Below, one piece after another: positions 12,426 through 20,777 of a DNA stretch of 64,000 nt. The notes under the pieces were generated by a model, which did no database searches, was not told the origin of the DNA, and worked only from the letters and a program-made list of their open reading frames with translations. Position 1 is the first letter of the stretch. The number at the start of each line of letters is the position of its first letter. Origin of the DNA: Novosphingobium sp. KCTC 2891. GTDB taxonomy: Bacteria > Pseudomonadota > Alphaproteobacteria > Sphingomonadales > Sphingomonadaceae. The stretch covers positions 337,943-401,942 of the forward strand of contig NZ_JAPCZG010000004.1 of the NCBI RefSeq assembly GCF_025938155.1, in the 5' to 3' direction. Position numbers and translations under genes: made by a program.

Positions 12426-13445
12426 GTGCGCCGCCATGACTATGCCGCGCTCGACGGATTGCGCGGACTTGCCGCTTTCGCCGTCTTGCTGTTTCACAGC
12501 TGCGGCACGATCGAGGTCGGCGTAGGGCCGCCGATGACCTTCCTCGCGGTCGACTTCTTCTTCTGCCTGAGCGGCTTCGTGCTCGCGCATGCCTATGGCG
12601 AGCGACTGGCGACGGGCGCGCTGTCGCATGCCGCGTTCCTGAAGCTGCGCGTGCAGCGGCTGCATCCGATCATCGTGCTGGGTGTGCTGCTGGGGCTGGC
12701 GGCAGAGCTTGCCATCGGCCGCATCTCCCCGGGCGAGGCGTGGGCCAATGTTCCCGCCACCGTCCTGCTCATCCCGCTCGGCTTTGCCTTTCGGCAGGCA
12801 GCCTATCCGCTCGACAACCCGTTGTGGTCGCTCGCGTTCGAATTCTCGGGCGGCGTCCTGCTGGGCCTGCTGGCGCGGGCACATACGGCGGTGTGGATCG
12901 CGCTGGCCGCACTGGGCGCATGCGGCATTGCCATGCTCATCGCCATGGGCGCCGGATTCGACGGGCTCGGCTTTTCCAGCCCGAAAATGTTCATCGGCGG
13001 CTTTGCCCGGCTGCTGCTGCCCTTCGCCAGCGGCGTCGCACTCTACCGGCTGCAAGCTGCTCGGCCCGCGACGATCTCTGCCGCCTGGTCATTTGCCGGA
13101 CTGGGCCTGCTGCTGTTTGTCTATGATTTCGAAGGCATGGTCGGCACGCTCGTGGCGGTTGCCATCCTGATACCGGGCATCGTCGCGCTGGGCGCAAACG
13201 CCCGGCCCGGTCGCTTCGATGGGGTGATGCGCAGCGCAGGCAGACTGTCCTACCCGCTCTATGCGCTGCACCTGCCCATCGTGGATACCATTGCCACGTT
13301 CACAGCCGGCAGTGCTCCCGGATCAGCCTCGCGATGGATGCTGCTCGGGCTTGCCCTCGGCCTTTCCGTCATCGTGGCGGTGCTGGCCGAACGCTGGTGG
13401 GAACGGCCGGGCCGCGCGTGGCTGGCCCGGCGGCTTCCCGCCTGA
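12426..13445 (+). CDS. Acyltransferase family 3 integral membrane protein
   Basis: A 339-residue polytopic membrane protein of the acyltransferase-3 family, whose members move acetyl or other acyl groups onto extracytoplasmic sugars or lipids. Marks are the N-terminal ALDGLRGLAAFAVLLFHSCG (with the conserved His), VDFFFCLSGFVLAHAYG, and FLKLRVQRLHPIIVLG with the family's Arg-x-x-Arg-x-x-Pro-like motif. The C-terminal half has YPLYALHLPIVD. The GTG at 12426 gives MRRHDYAALDGLRG and has AGGGGG 6 bases upstream, so I prefer it to the upstream TTG. The substrate is unknown; no glycan gene is adjacent. Confidence 0.85.
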   Translation: MRRHDYAALDGLRGLAAFAVLLFHSCGTIEVGVGPPMTFLAVDFFFCLSGFVLAHAYGERLATGALSHAAFLKLRVQRLHPIIVLGVLLGLAAELAIGRISPGEAWANVPATVLLIPLGFAFRQAAYPLDNPLWSLAFEFSGGVLLGLLARAHTAVWIALAALGACGIAMLIAMGAGFDGLGFSSPKMFIGGFARLLLPFASGVALYRLQAARPATISAAWSFAGLGLLLFVYDFEGMVGTLVAVAILIPGIVALGANARPGRFDGVMRSAGRLSYPLYALHLPIVDTIATFTAGSAPGSASRWMLLGLALGLSVIVAVLAERWWERPGRAWLARRLPA

Positions 13446-13463
13446 TTTCTCAGGCCCGAAACG

Positions 13464-14720
13464 TCAGGCCGCGTCGAGACCGTAGGCGGTGTGCAGCACG
13501 CGCACCGCGAGTTCGACTTCGTCCGCGTCGATCAGCACCGACACCTTGATCTCGCTGGTCGAGATTGCCTGGATGTTGATCCCGCGATCGGCGAGGCTCT
13601 TGAACATCGTGCTGGCGACGCCGGCATGACTGCGCATTCCCACGCCCACGACCGAGACCTTGGCGACCTTGCTGTCGGCGATCAGGCGGTAATAGCCGAT
13701 CTGGTCCTTGCGCTCTTCCAGAAGCGCCTGCGTGCGCGCGAGGTCCGCCTGCGGGCAGGTGAACGTGACATCGGTCTCGCCCTTGTCCTTGGCGATGTTC
13801 TGGATGATCATGTCGACGTTGATGTTGGCTTCGGCCAGCGGCTCGAAGATCGAGGCAACCGCACCGGGACGGTCCGCGATGCGCGTCAGGGTGATCTTCG
13901 CCTCGTTCTTGTCGGCGGCGATGCCGGTGATCAGCTGGCGTTCCATTTCCAATCCTTCGAGTTCCTCGTCGGAAACGATCATCGTGCCGGGGATCGTGTC
14001 CGCCGCGGGGGCGTCATCGTCAATGAAAGAAGAAAGCACCTGCACCCGCACGCGCTCCTTCATGGCGAGGCTTACGGAGCGGGTCTGGAGGACCTTCGAG
14101 CCGACCGAGGCCAGTTCGAGCATTTCCTCATACGTGACGTTCTTGAGCTTGCGCGCCTTGGCCACGATGCGCGGGTCGGTGGTGTAGACCCCATCGACAT
14201 CGGTGTAGATATCGCACCGATCTGCCTTGATCGCGGCTGCCACTGCCACGGCCGAGGTATCCGAACCGCCACGGCCCAGCGTGGTCACGCGGTTGCCTGC
14301 GGTCAGGCCCTGGAAGCCGGGGATCACCGCAACCTCGCCCGCGCCCATGCTGGCCAGAAGCTCATCCGAATCGATCGTCTCGATGCGCGCCTTGGAATGC
14401 GCGTCGTCGGTCCGCACCGGCAGCTGCCAGCCGAGCCACGAGCGGGCCTTGCAGCCCAGCGCCTGGAGATGCATCGCGAGCAGGCCCGCAGTGATCTGCT
14501 CACCCGCGGCCACCACCACGTCGTATTCGGCGGGGTCGTAAAGCGCGCTGGCTTCGCGGCAGAAGTTCACGAGCCGGTCGGTCTCGCCAGCCATGGCCGA
14601 AACCACCACTGCCACTTCATGCCCCGCGGCCTGCTGACGCTGCACGATCCGCGCGACGCGGCGGATGCGCTCGGTGCCGGCCATCGAGGTGCCGCCGAAT
14701 TTCATCACGATCCGGGCCAC
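13464..14720 (-). CDS. lysC: Aspartate kinase, lysine/threonine-sensitive type
   Basis: It phosphorylates aspartate as the first step of the lysine, threonine and methionine pathway. The 418-residue protein has the kinase motif MKFGGTSMAG at residues 6-15, TTLGRGGSDTSAVAVAAA in the middle, and two C-terminal ACT domains (for example ITLTRIADRPGAVASIFEPL and SVVGVGMRSHAGVASTMFKS), which carry feedback inhibition. The start is GTG at 14720, with GGGAG 6 bases upstream. It is divergent from ubiG. The dapB gene of the same pathway is in the window but not linked. Confidence 0.96.
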   Translation of the reverse strand: MARIVMKFGGTSMAGTERIRRVARIVQRQQAAGHEVAVVVSAMAGETDRLVNFCREASALYDPAEYDVVVAAGEQITAGLLAMHLQALGCKARSWLGWQLPVRTDDAHSKARIETIDSDELLASMGAGEVAVIPGFQGLTAGNRVTTLGRGGSDTSAVAVAAAIKADRCDIYTDVDGVYTTDPRIVAKARKLKNVTYEEMLELASVGSKVLQTRSVSLAMKERVRVQVLSSFIDDDAPAADTIPGTMIVSDEELEGLEMERQLITGIAADKNEAKITLTRIADRPGAVASIFEPLAEANINVDMIIQNIAKDKGETDVTFTCPQADLARTQALLEERKDQIGYYRLIADSKVAKVSVVGVGMRSHAGVASTMFKSLADRGINIQAISTSEIKVSVLIDADEVELAVRVLHTAYGLDAA

Positions 14721-14799
14721 ATCATGCTCCCAAGGTCAGGCAAGAATCTTTCGCGCGCGCCCAGTGGACCGTGCGAGAGCGGCGCTTTAGGGATGGGTC

Positions 14800-15525
14800 A
14801 TGCGCAATGCAACCACGATCCGTCCCGAAGAGGCCTCGCACTTTGGCAAGCTTGCCGCCGATTGGTGGGACCCGAAAGGCTCCTCGGCCATGCTCCATCG
14901 GCTCAACCCGGTGCGCCTCGGCTTCCTGCGCGAACAGGTGGACGCGCATTTCGCCGTCGATCCCAGATCGCTGAAGCCGCTGGCCGGCCGGCGTGCGCTC
15001 GATGTCGGCTGCGGCGCCGGGCTGCTGGCCGAACCGCTGGCGCGCATGGGCGCGGCAGTGACGGCGGTTGACGCGGCCGAGGAGAACATCGCCGCCGCGC
15101 GCGCGCACGCTGCCGGCAGCGGCCTTGCCATCGATTATCGCCACGGAGAAATCGGCGCACTGGGTCTGTCAGGCTTCGACCTTGTCACCAGCATGGAAGT
15201 GATCGAGCACGTGGCCGACAAGCCCGCGTTCCTCGCCGCGCTGGCGGGGGCGCTGTCGGACGACGGCCTGATGGTGCTGTCCACGCCCAACCGCACCCCC
15301 GCATCGAAAGTGCTGCTGGTCGAAGGCGCCGAAGGCATGGGCATGGTCCCCAAGGGCACGCATCACTGGGAGGATTTCGTCACCCCGGTCGAACTGCACG
15401 ACCTGCTGGCCGCCGCCGGGTTGAAGATGGGCAATCCGATGGGCATTTCGTGGTCGCCGGGCAAGGGACTGCACCTGTCCGACAATCTCGCGCTCAACTA
15501 TATCGTCACCGCACAGAAGGGCTGA
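14800..15525 (+). CDS. ubiG: Ubiquinone O-methyltransferase UbiG
   Basis: A SAM-dependent enzyme that carries out both O-methylations in ubiquinone synthesis. The 241-residue protein begins with the UbiG-specific EEASHFGKLAADWWDPKG and LHRLNPVRLGFL, followed by SAM motif I LDVGCGAGLLAEPLARMG, then TSMEVIEHVADKPAFL and STPNRTPASKVLL, and ends with the typical LSDNLALNYIVTAQKG. The length is normal. A small DNA-binding-like ORF starts 4 bases after its stop and is likely cotranscribed. Confidence 0.95.
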   Translation: MRNATTIRPEEASHFGKLAADWWDPKGSSAMLHRLNPVRLGFLREQVDAHFAVDPRSLKPLAGRRALDVGCGAGLLAEPLARMGAAVTAVDAAEENIAAARAHAAGSGLAIDYRHGEIGALGLSGFDLVTSMEVIEHVADKPAFLAALAGALSDDGLMVLSTPNRTPASKVLLVEGAEGMGMVPKGTHHWEDFVTPVELHDLLAAAGLKMGNPMGISWSPGKGLHLSDNLALNYIVTAQKG

Positions 15526-15529
15526 ACCG

Positions 15530-15709
15530 ATGGCCGAACGTTTCGAACGCCACAAGCAGCCCTGGACCACCGACGAGGTTCAGAAGCTGCACACGCTGGC
15601 GAAGAAGGGCATGGCGCTGAAAGCCATCGCCAAGGCACTGACCCGCAGCGAGGAATCGGTGAAAGTCCGCGCCAAGGCGGATTCGCTGTCGATCGCCAAA
15701 CTGCGCTGA
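15530..15709 (+). CDS. Small 59-residue protein with a possible helix-turn-helix
   Basis: A short ORF four bases after ubiG: it starts MAERFERHKQPWTTDEVQKL and contains GMALKAIAKALTRSEESVKV. The WTTDE...LHTLAKKGMALKAIAKALTRSEESVKVRAKA layout looks like a SANT/Myb-like or sigma-region-4-like helix-turn-helix. Similar short proteins occur in sphingomonads without an assigned role. It is basic, as expected for a DNA-binding protein. Coding is supported by its position, good codon use, and the tight spacing to ubiG. Confidence 0.65.
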   Translation: MAERFERHKQPWTTDEVQKLHTLAKKGMALKAIAKALTRSEESVKVRAKADSLSIAKLR

Positions 15710-15715
15710 AGCCAA

Positions 15716-16120
15716 TCAGTCGGCCGAGGGCAGGAACTTTTCGACCAGTTCGCGCGCCAGCCGCGCCGGGCGCAGCGTGGCCGCATCAAGGCAGCACCAG
15801 CTGGACTTTACTTCGGCCAGCACATCCTCGCCGCGCTTGATCACGGTTTCGTAGAATGCGCGCGCGCCCTGCACCTTTTCCAGGATGACGTGCGCAATCG
15901 GCGCGTCTTCCAGGAAGGTGGGCCGGCGATAGGTGATCTCATGCTTGAGCGCGACCCACAGGTGCTGCGCCACGGCTTCCGCCGGGGCGAGCGCGCGCCA
16001 GTGGTCGATCACGGCTTCCTGCACCCATTTGAGGTAGGAGGCATTGTTGACATGCCCCATGAAGTCGATGTCCGAGGGATCGATGGTGATCGCGAAGGCG
16101 TGGGGAATCGTATTGCTCAC
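15716..16120 (-). CDS. Acyl-CoA thioesterase, 4-hydroxybenzoyl-CoA thioesterase/YbgC type
   Basis: A hot-dog-fold hydrolase of about 134 residues that should cleave acyl-CoA thioesters. The family's active-site motif DIDFMGHVNNASYLKWVQEA is clear near residue 20, followed by VALKHEITYRRPTFLED. The open frame extends to 16189, but homologous proteins begin close to the GTG at 16120 (SNTIPHAFAITIDPSD). Neither start has a strong ribosome-binding site, so the start is uncertain. The gene is divergent from the globin-like gene and shares its control region. Confidence 0.8.
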   Translation of the reverse strand: MSNTIPHAFAITIDPSDIDFMGHVNNASYLKWVQEAVIDHWRALAPAEAVAQHLWVALKHEITYRRPTFLEDAPIAHVILEKVQGARAFYETVIKRGEDVLAEVKSSWCCLDAATLRPARLARELVEKFLPSAD

Positions 16121-16194
16121 AGGGATGTAAGCTAGCACATTTTTGCGCTGCACAAAACCTTTCCGCGCCTGACCCTTCGTGCTCATCACGGCAA

Positions 16195-16237
16195 TTGACC
16201 GCGATCAAGGGCCTCTTCCCGGCGCGCGTGATATACG
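16195..16237 (+). promoter_or_regulatory. FNR/FixK-type box with a correctly placed -10 element
   Basis: TTGACCGCGATCAA at 16195-16208 fits the FNR/Anr/FixK consensus TTGAY-N4-ATCAA in all conserved positions. A -10-like TATACG lies at 16232-16237. If transcription starts near 16243, the box is centred at about -41.5, the classic class II activator position. The downstream gene is globin-like, which makes oxygen or NO control plausible. Confidence 0.65.
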
Positions 16238-16280
16238 GCATCTGAAATGCCGGAAAATACCGGGAACCAGAGGACTGCCG

Positions 16281-16718
16281 ATGGCAAGATCGCGCGATGC
16301 CCTGCTGCTGGAGGCAGGGCTGGAACGGGCCGCCGAACAACTGGGCGACATTACCCCTCAGGCCATGGCCCTGCTGGAAAGCCGCCACCCCGGTGCGGCC
16401 GCGCAGTTTGCCGCGCTGGCCGCCGACGGTCGCGCCGAGGCGCTGACCGGCATGATGGTCGAGCAGACGCTCTACTGCATCATGCAATGGCTTGAATCCC
16501 GCAGCGAGATCGAGATCATCCTGTGGGGCAGCGTGCCCCACCATGCCGAAACGCTGGGCATCGACCCGATCCTGTTCGCCGGGCTGTTCGCCGCGACGTG
16601 CGATGTCATTACCGCCGCGATGACCGATGCCGATGAACTGGCGCTGTGGGCAAGGTTGAAGACCGATCTCGTCGGGCTGACGGAACGCGTGGCAGAAACG
16701 ATCCGCGCGCCGGTTTGA
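16281..16718 (+). CDS. Globin-like all-helical protein behind an FNR-type box
   Basis: A 145-residue protein predicted to be entirely helical. The pattern resembles single-domain bacterial globins: ALLESRHPGAAAQFAAL near residues 30-46 looks like the B/C-helix and CD-corner region with a phenylalanine, and LWGSVPHHAETLGIDPILFAGLF near residues 81-103 looks like the F helix with His87 or His88 as proximal haem ligand. This is pattern reading, not a database match, and a non-haem helical protein is the alternative. The start at 16281 has GAGGA 6 bases upstream. An FNR-type box 73 bases upstream suggests induction by low oxygen or NO control. Confidence 0.5.
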   Translation: MARSRDALLLEAGLERAAEQLGDITPQAMALLESRHPGAAAQFAALAADGRAEALTGMMVEQTLYCIMQWLESRSEIEIILWGSVPHHAETLGIDPILFAGLFAATCDVITAAMTDADELALWARLKTDLVGLTERVAETIRAPV

Positions 16719-16740
16719 ACCCGGCGCGGCGGCGGGCCGC

Positions 16741-18666
16741 TCAGCGCAAGCGCCGCAGCACCACCGAATCGCCCGCGCGGCGCACCGCCTGCCAGCCCGG
16801 CGCGGCAAAGCCCGCGGGATAGCCCAGCACCCACACCGTGCCGATCCGCGGCGAAACCGCGGCCAGCGCTTCAGCCAGCCCCCTCTCGCCGTGGCAGGCG
16901 CGGTCGAACATCGCTGGCGCAGGCGCATGCTCGAAGGGGACGGCATCGGGGTTGTGCACCGTAAGCAGCTGCCCGCCGGGCATCTGCCACTGGCGATTGT
17001 CGAAGGCGCCGCGCCGGACCAGCGCATAGCCGGAGAGGTGCTCGCGCCTATCGAGATCCCAGCCGTCCCCCTGCCCGCAGCGGCTGAGAAAGAAGGTCAC
17101 CATGTTGCTGCCGCGCGGCACCGCGTCCAGCACCGAAAGGCTGCGTGCGAACTGTGCATCGTGCGCCCGCGTGGCAGCCGCGTTGCCTGCCAGCCGCGCG
17201 CCCGCGAACAGCAGCCCGGCGATCGCAAGGCCAATGCGCAACATTTTCCCGCTGCCCGGCGCGGGCGCGGCTGCGACCAGGAACAACGTCACGATCAACG
17301 GCACCAGCCGCATGTCCGCATAGCGCGATCCCATGATCGTATCGGGCATCGCCAGATAGGCCAGGGCCAGCAGCACCGCCGCCAGCGCCAGCCCGCCGTG
17401 GCGCACGAACGCGGGCGAGCGCCAGAACCAGTAGATCAGCCCGCAGACCAGCAGCACCGAGCCGAAATCCCACGCCAGCCAAGCATCGCGCAGGGCCATC
17501 GGCAGCCAGCGGATCTTGTCGGCAAAGTGGGCATAGCTGAACGCTTCTGCCGGAGCGGGGCCGCCATGTGCGGCAAGCATTCCGGCCAGTGGCCCCGCCA
17601 GCAGCGGCACCACCGCCAACCCGGCATCGAACGCCGCGCGCACCCAGCCGCGCCCTTCGGCCCGGCCCCGCATCACGCCATCGGCAAAAGCGCCAATGCC
17701 GAACACCGCGAAACCGACGAGGTGGCACAGCCACAGCCCGAAGCCTGCCCCGACGAACAGCACCGCGCGCACGCGCAACCGGCCCGCACGGCCCAGCGCG
17801 ATCCACGCCGCCAGCGCGAGCAGCGCCAGGGCGATCGACAAGGTGAAATTGAGGAACCCGAACTGGAACGGGAAGCCATAGGCAAACGGCAGCGCGAACA
17901 GCGCCGTCACCGTCACCCGGCCATGCGCCGCGCGCGACAGCAGCAGCACCCCCGCCACGTGCAGCCCGGCAATCGCGGCCACGATCACACGGATCGCCGG
18001 CTCCAGCCCGATCACCGGCGCCAGCCCCTGCACCAGCAGGTCGCTGCCGAGGTTGGGCAGCAAGGCCCAGTCGAACCCGTACCACTGCCGCAGCGCGGGC
18101 GAAGCACCGCCGTCGATCTGCACCCCATAGCGCGCCAGATGGCCGCCAAGGTCGATGAGCGGCGGCGTGGCGGCCAGCATCGCCGGGATCATTCCGGCCA
18201 CGATCAGCGCGGCGATGAAATAGGAGCGCCCGATGAGGTCGTCCAAGCCGTCCGCCGGCCGGCTCCCCTCAGCGAAAACGAACGTGCGCGCCAGGACATA
18301 GAACGCGGCCGTGTAGGTGCCCATCGCTGCAACCTGGACCGCGATCGTACCCGAAAGCCCGGCCATCTGGCCGATCTTCAGCACCAGCAGGTTGCAGGCA
18401 TAGGCCATGCCCGCCACCAGCACGAAACGCGGCAACTGCCGGCCGTGCCGTCCATCGCCAGCGCCGAACGTGAAACGGCGGTTGAGCGCATAGGAACAGA
18501 CGAACCCGGCGGCATAGCCGGCGGCATTGGCCGCATAATCGCCAAGCCCCAGCCACAGCGCGATCTGGATCACCGCCAGCCCCAACGCGGTGTTGAGCAC
18601 CCCCACGCTGGCGAAGCGCGCCGGCATCGACAGGCCGGCAGAAATATTCCTGGCCGAAAGATTCAC
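16741..18666 (-). CDS. GtrA-domain protein fused to a large polytopic membrane domain (putative GT-C glycosyltransferase)
   Basis: A 641-residue protein. The first 130 or so residues are a GtrA-like flippase domain with four membrane segments (FASVGVLNTALGLAVIQIAL, SYALNRRFTF, RTFVFAEGS). The rest is a long membrane domain with many hydrophobic helices (for example YGFPFQFGFLNFTLSIALAL) and a C-terminal soluble part, SVLDAVPRGSNMVTFFLSRC onward. This layout fits a GT-C-type transferase that uses a polyprenyl-phosphate sugar on the periplasmic side. The start is the GTG at 18666, overlapping the methyltransferase stop by 4 bases (GTGA), so the genes are translationally coupled. The sugar and acceptor are unknown. 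Confidence 0.7.
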   Translation of the reverse strand: MNLSARNISAGLSMPARFASVGVLNTALGLAVIQIALWLGLGDYAANAAGYAAGFVCSYALNRRFTFGAGDGRHGRQLPRFVLVAGMAYACNLLVLKIGQMAGLSGTIAVQVAAMGTYTAAFYVLARTFVFAEGSRPADGLDDLIGRSYFIAALIVAGMIPAMLAATPPLIDLGGHLARYGVQIDGGASPALRQWYGFDWALLPNLGSDLLVQGLAPVIGLEPAIRVIVAAIAGLHVAGVLLLSRAAHGRVTVTALFALPFAYGFPFQFGFLNFTLSIALALLALAAWIALGRAGRLRVRAVLFVGAGFGLWLCHLVGFAVFGIGAFADGVMRGRAEGRGWVRAAFDAGLAVVPLLAGPLAGMLAAHGGPAPAEAFSYAHFADKIRWLPMALRDAWLAWDFGSVLLVCGLIYWFWRSPAFVRHGGLALAAVLLALAYLAMPDTIMGSRYADMRLVPLIVTLFLVAAAPAPGSGKMLRIGLAIAGLLFAGARLAGNAAATRAHDAQFARSLSVLDAVPRGSNMVTFFLSRCGQGDGWDLDRREHLSGYALVRRGAFDNRQWQMPGGQLLTVHNPDAVPFEHAPAPAMFDRACHGERGLAEALAAVSPRIGTVWVLGYPAGFAAPGWQAVRRAGDSVVLRRLR

Positions 18667-19376
18667 GGACGCGCACCCAGCACGTATTGCCCGCCCAGCG
18701 GCCGCGCCGTCAGCGCACGCTCCAGCGGCCGCAGCCTGGCCAGCGCCTTGGGGAAGAACACCCGGTATTCGGTCCGCACGGTGGCGCCCTTGCGCGGCCG
18801 CCGCTTCATTTCGGGCGCGGTGATCAGCACCGCGTTTGCATCGAACGGGCACGAGGCGACGACGTGGCGAGTCAGCGGGTTCCACGGATTGTGTTCGTAG
18901 AGCACGAAAAGGCCGCCCGGCTTCAGCACCCGCCGCAGTTGCGCCAGCAAGGCGATGTGTCCGCTTTCCAGGATGTGGCGGAACACGCAGGCGGTAAAAA
19001 CCAGATCGAAGCTGGCATCCGCGAAAGGCAGGGTCTGCCCGTCATAGGCAACATAGCTGGGGCCATCGCCGTGGAGCCGCCGCGATACGTCGAGCGAGCG
19101 CTCGGATACGTCGAGGCAGGTCAGCGCCGCATCCGGGAACGCATCGCGCAGCGGGCCTACCGCATTGCCGATGCCCGATCCGAAATCGAGCATGGTCTCC
19201 ACCCGGCACTCCGCCGCCGCTGCCAGCCGCCTGGCATCACGCGCCTTGTAGGCGGCAAAAAAGTCAACGTCTTCGCCGCTGACACGGATCGAGGCGGCAT
19301 GGTCCTGCCGATACTGGTCGCAATAGGCGTCGAATTCGGCCTGCGCGAACTGGCCGGCGGCCGGCTCCGCGCTCAT
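18663..19376 (-). CDS. Class I SAM-dependent methyltransferase
   Basis: A 237-residue methyltransferase with motif I MLDFGSGIGNAVGPLRDAF near residue 62, motif II LTCLDVSERSLDVSRRL, and the later FDLVFTACVFRHILESGH and LKPGGLFVLYEHNPWNPL. This is the general small-molecule or lipid-head methyltransferase fold, and the substrate cannot be told from sequence. It overlaps both neighbours by 4 bases, so a role on the same lipid-linked sugar or glycan handled by the GT2 and GtrA-fusion proteins is a reasonable inference. Confidence 0.8.
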   Translation of the reverse strand: MSAEPAAGQFAQAEFDAYCDQYRQDHAASIRVSGEDVDFFAAYKARDARRLAAAAECRVETMLDFGSGIGNAVGPLRDAFPDAALTCLDVSERSLDVSRRLHGDGPSYVAYDGQTLPFADASFDLVFTACVFRHILESGHIALLAQLRRVLKPGGLFVLYEHNPWNPLTRHVVASCPFDANAVLITAPEMKRRPRKGATVRTEYRVFFPKALARLRPLERALTARPLGGQYVLGARP

Positions 19377-20374
19377 CGCCCGTCACCGCCGCGCCGCACT
19401 TCGCGCACGATGTACATGGGCCGCCCCTTGGTCTCGATATACATCCGGCCAAGGTATTCGCCGAACACACCCAGCACGATCAGCTGCACGCTGCCCATGA
19501 TCAGCGAGACGCCGATCATGCTGGTCCAGCCCGAAACGGTGCCATGCTGCAGCCACACGGCCAGCACCCAGCCCAGCAGCGCCAGCCCGGCCATGCCGAA
19601 CAGCACGCCGCACAGCGAGGCCATGCGCAGCGGCTTGACCGAAAAGCTGGTGACCGCGTCGAACGCCAGCGCCAGCATCTTGCTCAGGGGATAGTGCGTC
19701 TCGCCCGCGAAGCGCGCTTCGCGGTGGTAGGGAATCGCCACCTGCCGGAAGCCGACCCAGCTCACCATGCCGCGCACGAAGCGGAAGCGTTCGGGCATCG
19801 CGTTCAGCGCATCGACCACGGGCCGCGTCATCAGGCGGAAATCGCCGGCATCGCGCGGGATGGCGATATCGATCATCTTTTCCAGCACGCGATAGAACAG
19901 CGCGGCACTGGCCTTCTTGAACAGCGTCTCGCCCTCGCGCGCCACGCGCTGGCCATAGACCACGTCGTATCCTTCGCGCACCAGCCGCATCATTTGGGGC
20001 AGCAGTTCGGGCGGGTCCTGCAGATCGGCGTCGATCACCAGCACCAGATCGCCCCGGCACACCTGCAAGCCGCAGGTCAGCGCCAGCTGGTGTCCGTGGT
20101 TGCGCGCCAGATCCACCCCCACGACATGGGCGGAGCGCGCCGCGTGCGCATCGATCAGCGACCAGGTCCCGTCGGTCGACCCATCGTTGACCAGCACGAT
20201 CTCGTAGTCGCCGGGAGAGGCCGCCTCGCACACCGGCTCCAGCCGCGCCAGCAGCGCGTCGATCACCGGCGCCTCATTGTAGCAAGGTATCACGACCGAC
20301 AGGCCGACCCGGCCCGGTTTGCGCCACGGCGCGACCGCGCCTTCGATCTGCCAATCCTGAAGGTCCTGAAGCAT
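19373..20374 (-). CDS. Family 2 glycosyltransferase, polyprenyl-phosphate sugar transferase (GtrB/ArnC-like)
   Basis: A 333-residue enzyme expected to transfer a sugar from a nucleotide donor to undecaprenyl phosphate on the inner face of the membrane. The GT-A motifs are LSVVIPCYNEAPVIDALL, LVNDGSTDG, VIDADLQDPPELLPQM (DxD-like) and the acceptor region DAGDFRLMTRPVVDALN. Two C-terminal membrane helices (MASLCGVLFGMAGLALLGWV and MIGVSLIMGSVQLIVLGVFG) and the closing GEYLGRMYIETKGRPMYIV are typical of GtrB/ArnC/DPM1-type enzymes. It is the first gene of a three-gene operon with 4-base overlaps. Confidence 0.9.
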   Translation of the reverse strand: MLQDLQDWQIEGAVAPWRKPGRVGLSVVIPCYNEAPVIDALLARLEPVCEAASPGDYEIVLVNDGSTDGTWSLIDAHAARSAHVVGVDLARNHGHQLALTCGLQVCRGDLVLVIDADLQDPPELLPQMMRLVREGYDVVYGQRVAREGETLFKKASAALFYRVLEKMIDIAIPRDAGDFRLMTRPVVDALNAMPERFRFVRGMVSWVGFRQVAIPYHREARFAGETHYPLSKMLALAFDAVTSFSVKPLRMASLCGVLFGMAGLALLGWVLAVWLQHGTVSGWTSMIGVSLIMGSVQLIVLGVFGEYLGRMYIETKGRPMYIVREVRRGGDGR

Positions 20375-20429
20375 GACCGTGCTTATCCGGGCTTATGGTT
20401 AAACCCGCGTAAACGGACGGCGCCCACGA

Positions 20430-20777
20430 TCAGGTCAGCGCGGCGCTCCATTCGGCATCCTTGAAGCCCACCAGCAGCCCGCCCGGATGCTCCACGATCG
20501 GCCGCTTGATCAGCGATGGCTGGGCCACCATCAGCCCGACCGCCTTAGCCGCATCGAGATCGGCCTTGTCCTCGTCCGACAGCTTCCGGAACGTGGTGCC
20601 GGCCTTGTTCAGCACCTTGTCCAGCCCGGCGCGCTCCACCCAGCCGGCGACTTGCGCCGCGTCCGCGCCCTGCTTCTTGTAGTCATGGAACGTGTAGGCG
20701 ACGCCGTGCGCGTCCAGCCAGGTGCGCGCCTTCTTCACCGTGTCGCAGTTGGGAATGCCGTAAACCGTCACGCTCAT
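20430..20777 (-). CDS. ArsC/Spx-family reductase-like protein
   Basis: A 115-residue thioredoxin-fold protein of the ArsC/Spx/YffB group. It opens with VTVYGIPNCDTVKKARTWLD, with a single Cys in the position of the ArsC catalytic cysteine, and ends with the family segment PSLIKRPIVEHPGGLLVGF. The YffB subgroup (NCDTxKKA) is thought to be a glutathione-dependent thiol reductase, not a true arsenate reductase, and no ars genes are nearby. Its ATG overlaps the stop of the upstream monooxygenase-like gene by 4 bases. Confidence 0.85.
   Translation of the reverse strand: MSVTVYGIPNCDTVKKARTWLDAHGVAYTFHDYKKQGADAAQVAGWVERAGLDKVLNKAGTTFRKLSDEDKADLDAAKAVGLMVAQPSLIKRPIVEHPGGLLVGFKDAEWSAALT

Noticed and set aside
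18667..18885. Extension of the GtrA fusion upstream of the GTG at 18666
   Set aside because: It would lie inside the methyltransferase gene; the Arg-rich extension lacks features and the 4-base overlap start is typical for this operon.
16891..18900. A 669-residue plus-strand frame opposite the GtrA-fusion gene
   Set aside because: Low-complexity Gln/Arg/His-rich translation and complete overlap with a well-supported gene on the other strand.
20430..20777. Calling the ArsC-like protein an arsenate reductase
   Set aside because: No arsR, arsB or other ars genes are nearby, and the NCDTVKKA signature is that of the YffB/Spx-like subgroup.
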